From: Apostichopus japonicus | Taxonomy: Eukaryota > Echinodermata > Holothuroidea > Aspidochirotida > Stichopodidae | NCBI RefSeq assembly: GCF_037975245.1 | Contig: NC_092571.1 | Coordinates: 669,501-733,500 of the forward strand | DNA: 64,000 bases | Reading direction: 5' to 3' | Shown: piece by piece, positions 53,776 through 64,000 of the stretch | How the letters are laid out: every line of letters starts with the position of its first letter | Position numbering within the stretch: the first letter of the stretch is position 1 | Made by a program: the position numbers and the translations under genes | Notes under the pieces: generated by a model | The model's input: the letters and a program-made list of their open reading frames with translations, nothing else | Database searches by the model: none | Told to the model about the DNA's origin: nothing

Positions 53776-56700
53776 TATGATCAAATCTATAGTAACACTA
53801 CTACTAAGTATTAGGACAGTTTGCTGGCATAACTGGCTGAAAGTTACATCAATTTATAGGTCTGCAAACAATCTGTTTTTCAAAGACAGGATGTTTGATC
53901 CGTAAGTAAAAGTAAGTAAATGTCTGACAATGAATTCCATAAGACATTATGTTTGACTTGCTGAAGGACTATCTGATTCAAAGGAATAATAAACACACAC
54001 AGATCCGGTCTGATAGTGAGTGTTTCTATGATGAATACAATATATCCCAAAAAAAACATGGAATCAACTCTGAAGATGAAACAGACCAAACCATAAGAGG
54101 AAGAATCCTATTTTAGAACTGGCTTTAATTACTTTAATTAGACTGATTAATTGTTCTTCTTCTCCTTAACATAGATGCAAAGAACCTCTCTTGTTACTAG
54201 CTCTAGTATAGATGCAACTACATTCAAACACACAATTGGAGGACGGTTAATCAATCAGCCATTCTTCACAAAGCATTCTAACATTCGGAGGGGGGGGGGA
54301 TCTACTTTGAAATAAACCGTGAACATTTGTTACAAGAAGTGAAGGAATGACATGAATATTCATTAGACAAATTGAAGACTTGCACATATTTCATCTTTGA
54401 AATTAAATTCTGGCTCGGTGGTCCCCAGACTCATTACGGGAGAGGTAAATCAATCTAAGAACCAAGTAACGACAGCCACGGTTTACGAATATCATTAACT
54501 GTTACATGTTAATAAAAGTATAAGATTACATTTGCAAGCAGACTAGCGTGATTTCCCAAGATCCCCCAGAAAACTGACTCAGAACCAGTTTAATAAGAAT
54601 GCCTCGTCTCGTCCGTGCTTGAGTGTTTGGTTTGAATGAACCATAAAGTGGTTTGGATGGTTTGTGTAATACTGGTAGTATTTAAATGACATGTGGAACA
54701 ACTATAAGTAAACCACTATACATATTAACTACAGTAGTACTTATACATGAGAATGCCCTCTGAGCAGGTAAAAGTTAAAGAAATTTAACACATAATTGGC
54801 AAACTACAATGTCACCAGTCTTAAACAGTCCACTAAAAATAACTATAAATACTTTTCCCACTTTTTAGAACTCTTACTAGAAGCATAGACCTAAATATTT
54901 CATTACAGCTTTATTTATTTTCATCATTTTTATATTCATCCTGCTCTTTGATTATTCTAACACAACCATTTCTAAATTTATGTTTATTAAAATCATCTCA
55001 ACTATCTGAAAGATTATTATTATATGATTAATAGAATGAAAGCCAGGGTTGACCAAAACACTGCAATGTGAGCAGGAGACGATTAGAATCCAGTGATAAT
55101 AATTAATTAAGGTCCGTTAAGAATTAGTTATAACAAACTTTAGTGAGTTGAACTTCAGGGATGCAGCCACAGATACTACTTAAAACAAGAAGAGTTATAG
55201 CAGGAAATATGATAGAGGACCCCTAATGCTACTTGACTGCCCCCTCATTATTCTCCCAAACCATCCCTCTTCTTACCCCTTGCCAAGCATCTTTACCAAG
55301 CTAAATAAATAAATCAACCTAAGCCCCTCTTATTTCCTAACATCTTCATTACATCCTTCCCACATTTTCATTTCCCAGCCTTACCTAAACAACACATCCA
55401 CTTCCTCCTCAGACCCCCCCCCCCCCCCTAGCTCTAAATATGACAGTCCAAAATCTGTCATTTCTTATTCTCTCTCCTATGAGAACTATATAAGAAGTTG
55501 CAATTTTATTCTCTTCATGAACAGTACTCAATCTGGATGCAAATTTTGTTGGAAAATAAACCTGAAGTCAGTAATTTAAGCTTGTGGTTTCAAGCACAGC
55601 AAATATTACGATTTGTTACCAAATGTTTATCCTCTAGGAAAAGTCAATTTACAGACAGAGTTGAATTTCCTGACAATGCCTATACTGCTAGCTCCATTTG
55701 TCTACACTACCTGTCAGCAACTGAAGCTTAGGTAAATTTGAAAGTCTTATAAAAATGTTAGAGCAAACAAACTTATTCTGCTCAGAAGAAGTGCAAAAAG
55801 CTGCTGTTGAGATGAAAAGCAATAAGAAATGAAGAAATGGAACTGTAACTTGGCTGAGTCAAACAGAGCCTCTATAGTAGAACACATATAGAAGGAAAAC
55901 TGTACATACTGCTGTGAATTGACATTGGTATCATACTATGGCAGAATGTCATAAGAAATGTTCTTGTATTTTAAACAAGATTATTCAATCACACTGTCAT
56001 TATCAGCCAGTACTATGGGGATGTCTAGCAACACAAAATGAGTCAACCTATCTCCACCATTGCCCAGCCTTGGAAAACTAAAGAGCAGATTATAAACAAC
56101 AAGTTAAGAACCATTTACTTGACACTTAATTGGCATGTAAGAATGTTTATAATAATGACAACCCATGATCAAACTTGTGGGCCTTTACTGAAACCTCAGA
56201 ACATCTACCTTGTCCTGAGATGTGTTTTTGTTTAAAAACTCATTATGTATTCCATTATGTATTCCATTATAAAAACAGCCAAACCGATCCCTAACTCTGC
56301 AGTCCTTCTGTTACTATGAATGTAGTAAGCAAGTTATCAAACAATCAGGAGACGGTGGAACAAAACATTAAACAGATGCATGGAAAAGAAACTTCCATAC
56401 CAAATATTGAAATGAAGGATCAACCAGCCAGAGAAGCAACTGATGACTGCAGAATACTTGTTAATTAATGTGTTAAAGGGATCACTTTGCTACATTATAT
56501 ATACAGTACCTGTCCACACACAAAAGAATAATACCTTTGTCCTAAACGCATCCAGCGTATCCAACACTCTTACTAAACTAGGTGATGCTTAAGGTCAACA
56601 ATCACATTTATATTTCATTCAACCTTGAATAACTATTACTTATTCCATGGATGACAGCTCTTAGTTTCTCCAAAAGGTTTAATGCTCCTCTAGGAGCCCT

Positions 56701-58496
56701 ATTGGCCTTTCCATTCCACGCTCTTCCAGCACTGCTCGTAAATATACTTGACAAGTGAAATGGTTTCAACTTGCATCATGCTTAAATGGAGGAAGTTCAT
56801 CATGGAGTTGGCCAGTAAAATTGACTTTGGCTATTGCTGAAGCTTGCAGCACCTGTTTTGAAAATGATTTGTGTTTCTATCAGAGAGGACAAAGAATGGG
56901 TGTACTTGTACAGACCTTTGCTACTCTCTGATAAGACCATTACGTACAGAGACCTTATTCACTTTCTGTGGCAAGTCAATCATGCAATGTGTATCTGTTC
57001 TGGATCGTTAAACAGCATCTTTGTTTTTCAAGATGTACAAACCATGTCAAAAAACATAACAATGTGAGCCTAACTTCAGGTCGGTAACTAAAAAATTAAA
57101 AATTAAACTCAATTATTCTAAGTATGTATATCTTGGTGTGTGGCATAACAGCTGCTATTAGAGAGGTAATGGTATTTGAAAAAACAATGCATAAAATCGA
57201 TCCTAAATTATCAGATTAAGTCAGAAACTAAATTGTCATTTTCTTGGCCCATTAGTTGATTAGCTGAATAAGGTAAGCTTTTAGCCAATGAACTATGTCT
57301 TCTGTCGTTGTGAAACATCCATAATGTACTGGGGAGACTGATACTGTAAGTATTATCTTTAACAGACAATCAAAGAAGGTGTTTATGACATGAGGGGGGG
57401 AGGGGGGTCGTTCTCTCTCCTTGTTTATGTCCTATCCAAGGAACCCTGTTTTATCATAATAGTTATGTACCTCTGCTGCACCAACCACTGTATCACACCA
57501 ACTCGCAGACTTTCAAATAACAGCTCACAACACAAATTGATATTATCAATAAAGTTGAAAATTCAACATTTCCTTTTCTCAAAGACTGACTGTCACCAAG
57601 AGGTGTTTCACCTTTCTTGCTGTAAATCCTCAGCTTACATCAGAATTCTAATGTCCAAGAAAGAAAAAATCGATAATAGACAGCGCATCGAAAAACCAGA
57701 TGATTTTCTAGACATTGGTTACAACAACATGTATGAATTATTCATAGGGCAAGCACTTGCATTTCTCTTTATGTTGTTCTATATCAATCTTGCTACAAAC
57801 CATACTCAATGTACAGGGATTGCAAGGATCAGCTTTCTTACCTAATTGTGTCAAACATTTGTTGAAAACTCGGGAACCTCACACTAAATAAAATGAAAAC
57901 TAGAGGTGTGATGGGAACACTAATCAGTGGATTAAGGATTCTCGACCTCACACACTGTACAGAATCATGTCGATGAATGATATATCAAGTCTGCCAGTAA
58001 CAGTAAGTATTGCACTCATTTTCCCACAGGTCTTAATCTAATTGTTCACTTGAGTTCTCTACACAAAGATGAAACTCATTCAATAAAATTTGCAGAAAAA
58101 GTTAAACATCCAACACTTGTAACTTATAAAATATAAAATTTTAGAATATAAACAAAATATGAAACCTCTTCCACCTTCCTTTGTCCTCTTATCTGTGGTA
58201 CGGGAAGCAGCACAATTTCAGTTCTCTCACGACTTGGGAACCTCCAGAGGTAATAGGACACCAGTGGGACATAAGATGAAGTTTAAGATGTAAAAGGCTC
58301 TAAAAGCACAAGAAGTCACTTTAGTCAAGCATGGGGAAGGTGTATGGTTAAAATAGTACTTTATAAACACAGGTAAATGAAAACGTTGCTACGAGAGAAC
58401 GATATCTATCAATTTTTGTTCCTTCTTTTGGTCAATAAGCCATAAAAATCATACAAACTAGCAGGCCATATTTCATTAAAGACCATCAATAGAAAA

Positions 58497-58705
58497 ATTA
58501 ACCAGGGACTCCAAGATATCAACCAGGGACTCCATGATATCAACCAGGGACTCCAGGATATCAAACAGGGACTCCAAGATATCAACCAGGGACTCCATTA
58601 TATCAACTGCGGACTCCATGATATCAACCAGGGACTCCATGATATCAACCAGGGACTCCAGGATATCAACCAGGGACTCTCTGATATCAACCAGGGACTC
58701 CATGA
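58497..58705 (-). repeat. 21-bp tandem repeat, ten copies
   Basis: The unit on + is ACCAGGGACTCCATGATATC plus A, with ATG/AGG/AAG variants at one spot. On the minus strand the seven-codon period reads ESLVDIM repeatedly. It sits deep in an intron and has no splice context, so it is not called coding. Confidence 0.92.
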
Positions 58706-61700
58706 ACTAAAGAGGATGTAGTCCTTCCTTGTATCATAACAAAATCTTAGAGATAAAAGTCTTGAAGGACTACTGATCCCATCACAAACTGAACCAAGCC
58801 ACGGATGTGCCTGTACATATGGTGTTATCACTATTCCCAAATACCAAGGGTCTTATGTCCATGTTAGCACTGGAATTAAGGGGTGAGGACAAGTTTATCC
58901 TGGTAGAGGAGACGGATTAAGGCATCATTATCACTGCATCAGATCTAAGCCGGTAGTAGACCAAGAAAAAGACCGTATTGAGAGATGCATATGGGTTCGG
59001 GTCAAAGCATTTGATCTCACTGGAGACATGAAATAAATCTGGTTTGTATCTATGTCAGTTAAAAGCTTCACATTCCATATCATCCCCTAATCTAGCACAT
59101 GTACTAATGTAGTGATATAGATGACATCTGAACAGAACAATAAAAATAATAGGTAACCAAGGTAAAAAACCCAAAGATGTAAACACAAACCATGAAGTTG
59201 TCACGTTGAAGTATTAGGAGTATAAATTTTCAACATCCTTCTATGTCGTGCTCAACTTCTGACAACATTCCGGGTCATAAAGGAGATAAGCCAATAGTGA
59301 TATGTTAAACATCCATGGTGCTTGCATCCGGTATGCCAGTGTAGTTGATGTACTTAACTATAACCATCGCTAGCTCTTAAAGACAAAGAAGAGAACACAG
59401 CTCCTCCCACCAGCAATTCTTATGTGATCATCAGTGATCATGTTAACATGGAATGTTGGAAAATTACATTAAATTTCTATTGGCTCCATTAGAAAATGAT
59501 AAAACCTAGCAATAAAATGCCATTCTTATAAACATGACCTACTTGTTTTTTTCAGGTCATTTCTTCTTTTGTAATTATTACAAGCCTATGCTGAACTCCC
59601 CTGATCCATTATCAAAAATATTCAACTAAAAGAGCCCAATGGAACTTGCCAAAGAATAGCACTCATGAAAGGTTATTTGTGGACATGAAAATGGCTCTGG
59701 AAATTTGTTCCCATACTGCCAATTTGTTACATTTTTTCACAGGGATTATTGCCTTGGGCATGATAGTATAGCTTAAGAGAGGAAGACCTTCAACTGAACC
59801 AAACTTGGCTTCCTCTTTTATCATCACGGTTATTCCTTCTCACTCTCTCAGCAAATCTGAGCAGACAGTCACAGTGTTGTGGTTACCCACATGTGGTACA
59901 TTGATGGTGTTGTCAAGCATGGAGGGGTCTTTCCACGAAGGAACGCCGTGCCGTGTTGGGTGAAGGCAACAAGATTAAAGCTGGACAACAGAGTATACCA
60001 TCAATTGATGCAAATTATCTTTCTACTTTAACAATCCCTAATATGTTCTTCTCTTCCCTTTTTTCTATATTATTGTCCAACATAAAGAGTACTTTCTCTC
60101 CATACCAAAACCTCATGGAGAGGTATGCTCTATCCACTGGGATATGTGCAGTTATTACAACAGGACCAAACAACACAGAATAACTTTATTCTACAAATGA
60201 CAGCTATAGTAAATCACCTTCTAGTCTGACTGCTATGGATATCACTGACAGGTCAGTGTTACCATCATCACTGTAACAGGAATGACACATTCTGTCATTG
60301 TAAGTAGCATACCAGCTACCACACACAAAGCTATTGGGACCAAATCACTCCACAACTGATGAAAATGTTGCTAAGACATTTCATACTGCTGGGTGCTCCC
60401 AAGTTTATATCAAATGTAAAGAGAGAAAAACCAATCTTAGTCACATGACAAAGTTCTTGAGACTGGTAGAATGTTTATTAGAGTTGTTGTTGATCATAGG
60501 TTAGGTCAAGATCATTTCATACCTTGAGAGGGGGGTCCCAAGGGTACAATTACACAAAAGACTTCTTCCTGTGAGCAGGGCTGTATAAGAGATTAAGATC
60601 TTCACTCTCTTTTTTTTTTCTTTTTTTGAACTTGAGCTAGTTAAAATGTGCCCTCCAGAAAAATGCTGTCAAAAATTAAAGATTTCAGGGTCATTTTGGG
60701 CGGATGGGATTTGGATTGAGGAGAAGATTGCAATCTCAAATTTGAGCCATGGGGGGGGGGACAATCTGTATCCCTTTAAAAGAATAAGGAATTGCACAAC
60801 AACAAGAACATTGCACATACAATCTGTAGGATCATTAAAGAGCAGGGACAGGTTTTCAAAATATAGCTTGTAAGTGGGTGCGCGTGTGTTTTTTCATGCT
60901 GAAATTATGGATGTGATCATAACAGTCAGTGTGCTCTTAGTAAAATGTGCAAAAATATATTGATGTGCCTAAATACCTGACAAAGTCTCTACCAATGAAG
61001 AACATTTGCCTACAATCATATAGTTGGTCAGATGTTTTCAGAAGAAAGCATTGCATGGTTTTTGAGTCATGCAGTTCCTCACAATGAAATTATTTTCCTT
61101 CCATGATGAAAACTGGCTATTTCCAACTTGGATATATCAAACAACTAATGGGGCTACAATGTCATCTACATCTAACACTTTGAGGCGATTCAGTCATTTT
61201 GCTCAGAAATTTTAAGATCAATGATCTTTGTGAACCAAGTAATCCCTGATCGACAAACAAACTACAGCACAGTAATTTGCCACACATCACTGAAGCTGTA
61301 TTCCGGACTACATTGTGTAATGGCCTGTTGGTTTAGAACAGTTAAGAGTCCATTAGTGAACTTGGTATGCTCCGTGAGCATGTACAGTTTATTCTTTAAT
61401 TATGAATAATGTAACTAAGAGAAATCAAGCATTCCGTCTCACAATGGTCAATGACTTCTGAAAAGTTCTGAAATAGTGCATTAACATTCCTGATTTTCGT
61501 CTTGTTGGCTGATATTCTATTGCCAATGTTGCTCTCTGAAACACTTTCATGTTCAAATTTTAGCTGACCAACAACGTGTTAACAGCTAAACACAAACATT
61601 TCATAGTTAACAAGTTGTTGACCGTCAAGCAACTTTCCAGTCGAAAAGTTTTAATTTATGGTATCTATTATAGCTAAAGAGAAATGTTACAAAACTAAAT

Positions 61701-64000
61701 GTCAGCTATGATTCATTATGGAAAGAAGTTAAACCTCACTCGTGGTCCTCCAAACAGTAAATACTAATAACTGATCTGTTAGCTTTGTAGATTTGACCCT
61801 GCAAGAAAAGCCCTTCTTTTCTTAAAGCTTTCCATGAGAGGCATCCATCCCTCCTATTCACTTATTGCATCTGTTTCTTTCATTTTGAAATCAACACTAC
61901 CTTTGATTCTCTTTGCTTTTTGGCAAAAACAGGTAAAAACATCCATTCTCAGGTTGCAGGTCAACCCCTCTGCCACATTCCAAAAGACGCTCTCTCTCCA
62001 CTCAAGATACAGCTCAAATGTACCCAACAGTGACATTTTAAATTACCCCAGATTTGGGTAAAATTTGAAGGAGAGTAAGATCAGGCATTGATACTTATCG
62101 GCATCTGGTGATCAATAATGCTTCCCTTAAAGAATAAAGAAGGTTGATATCACCCAACGTGACATTTAGTCGAGATTGCTTTATCCTAAGGATGCAATCT
62201 GACATGTAACCAAGAGAATAAAGTACAAATTTTGTCGAACTTGCAAGAAGACCTAAGAATTTCAGCTTTAGACTAAGGGCACTTGATTCCATCTCTTTCA
62301 TCCTATTGGCTCTCTCTGTATCTCTCTATTTCTCCTTTGAAAACATTCAACCTCACTCGGGCCTCTAACAACTTTCCTTTTCTTTCCAATGAATCGATGT
62401 GCCTAAGGCCAGCAGAGTTTGCAATAAAAGGACTAAAAACATGAACTACAAGTGTAAGGTTACGATAATGTCCAAGACACACTAGCCATAGACTGTACTT
62501 TAAACTTACCCTGTAATGAATTAGATCTCTTATTTATGTTAATGAGACTAACTTCATAGCAAATTAAATGCACCATGGCAGACCTTGAATAATGGGGAAT
62601 GAGGTAACTTATGAAGGCATGTAAACTACAAGTAGAAACAGAGGACAAGGGAACCTGGGAGAAACTAGCAATAATGAAACACAGTATTAATGCAAAGATA
62701 TTAATATTAAAATTCCAAGGTTGTCAAATCCTGTTGCCGTGGGCACACCTCATTTAAGACAAACCTTATGAATCCTTCTTCTTACCAAAATAATCTTGTC
62801 TCTTCACAGCGCAAAAGCCTAACCAGCAAATATCCAGAAAGTTCCCAGAAAAGTAAATTTAAACTTGCATGCTACATTTTCAATGTGATGCAAAACAGTT
62901 ATGAAACATACAGACCATCCACACAAAAATTGTATGCATTGTTTTTTGATGCAATTCTGCCTAGAAATTTTATCTGAAGAGTTTCCCATTTTTCATTGCT
63001 AATATTTACCTTGCCTTCTTTCTACATAGCCTTTTGTCAGCATCCTGGTATGTTCTAAATCATGTCTTAGACCTAACATCCTCCTACACCTGCCTATTCA
63101 CTTGCAATCACTGTAATTTCTCCTGTCAGAGCTTGCCTCAAGCTAATTGGTTTTCTCTCTCCTGTGTTTTCGTTTTCACAAATGATAAAATGTGAACTTG
63201 GATTTACAAACCCTCGAGCAGTAAACTGGTTTGTCTGGGCTTTCAAAATCTTCAGCAGCTCTGAATAAAAATGATATGCTTATGGTTATGTAATCCTACA
63301 AGGCAATAGGCAAGCTGAGAACTAATATAAAAGTGTACCTTATGTGCAATGCTGACATTAAAACAAAAACACAGCTTTTGTATGTTTGAATGAATGCCAA
63401 TGTCAGCAACATGGTGTCTATCAGTAATACTAGAGATAGGATTTGAAGAAATCACTTCTTTAACTTTTGGTAGCATGCACAAGTTGAATCACTGCAATAG
63501 ACATAATTATAGAAACAAGACTTATTGGTGTGAATTTAAAGCAGCAAATCCATCTGATGTTAGGGTAAGAGATGGAGGGTGAGGACTGATCCATTAAAAT
63601 TATTTACCCTGCCTCACTTTAGATCAGAGACACAGCTACATATTTAATCTCCCACTTTCAATCTTTTAGTCACCAATCCCCCCCCCTTTCCCCTCCACCA
63701 TACACCCACCCACCCTGCTGCTGATTGTAATTCATTGTAGTGAGATATAATAAAAAAAAGTTGCTGTTCTAACACATAAAGTCCATAACTATAGCAGCTG
63801 TTTCATAATTATTCCAACTTCTAACCATTTTTAGTCTTGTTTTTTCCTCTGTTTGTTACTGCCTTTGTTTATGATATAAATGAATCATGTTATGTTATAA
63901 TTCTATCCCAGAGATACTACTGTAGGCATACCTGTCTGTCTGTCTGTGAACACTGCTAACCACAGCCTGCTATGCAGTGTATTGTATAAAACTGATGAGG

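Larger units (their letters stand above)
48524..64000 (-). other. Eph intron before the cysteine-rich exon, at least 15.5 kb
   Basis: It continues past the right edge. I searched it for the ephrin-binding domain and saw no exon. It contains arrays at 48690-48855, 49685-49895 and 58497-58705, a retroposon-like tail (53600-53775), a palindrome-rich stretch (51895-52020), and G/C runs near 54290, 55414-55428, 57393-57407 and 63678-63688. An open frame at 57390-57845 (+) lacks similarity and is likely chance. Confidence 0.6.

Noticed and set aside
57390-57845. 151-codon + strand frame
   Set aside because: No family similarity; it begins in a G run and its composition looks like translated AT-rich intron.
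598-58705. Enrichment of array periods divisible by three (57, 42, 42, 15, 54, 21)
   Set aside because: Six of about fifteen arrays is close to the one-third expected. They stand out only because they leave long open frames.
10002-63688. Repeated G/C homopolymer runs as G-quadruplex regulators
   Set aside because: They are scattered on both strands with no consistent position relative to exons. They look like general homopolymer slippage.
48524-64000. Ephrin-binding domain exon
   Set aside because: Searched for the conserved tryptophan/cysteine motifs on the minus strand. Candidate frames are array artefacts or short AT-rich frames.

Overview
This is a eukaryotic, AT-rich, intron-dense genomic window. 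It carries two multi-exon genes that converge on their 3' ends. The protein families, the vertebrate-like exon phases, and the many minisatellites and dispersed repeats suggest an invertebrate deuterostome, perhaps an echinoderm. That assignment is inference from family knowledge; no species marker is visible.

Left part, + strand, 1-10969: the 3' portion of a gene for a MIIP-like protein (migration and invasion inhibitory protein). Seven coding exons join without a phase break to a TAA stop at 10967-10969. The 5' end lies beyond the left edge. Its introns hold several tandem arrays. One of them repeats the splice acceptor and first codons of its own downstream exon.

Middle and right, - strand, 12872 to beyond 64000: an Eph receptor tyrosine kinase gene. 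Twelve coding exons are visible, from the cysteine-rich segment (48365-48523) through two fibronectin III domains, a transmembrane helix, a juxtamembrane region with paired tyrosines, a kinase with every catalytic residue, and a SAM domain ending in a PDZ-type tail. The ephrin-binding domain and signal peptide are not in the window and should lie to the right of 64000. The exons add up to 704 codons plus stop with consistent phases. The one doubtful junction is kinase to SAM. The spaces between exons are large (up to 12.6 kb, and at least 15.5 kb at the right edge).

Non-coding content: at least fourteen tandem arrays (periods 15-124 bp, two with clear higher-order structure), a short inverted-repeat element inserted in one array, a dispersed family whose copies carry nuclear-receptor-like half-sites at fixed spacing, a second dispersed family, a possible retroposon 3' tail, a weak tRNA-like stretch, and many G/C homopolymer runs. 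Most long open frames in the window come from tandem arrays and are not genes. No rRNA, CRISPR array, convincing tRNA gene or complete transposon gene was seen.
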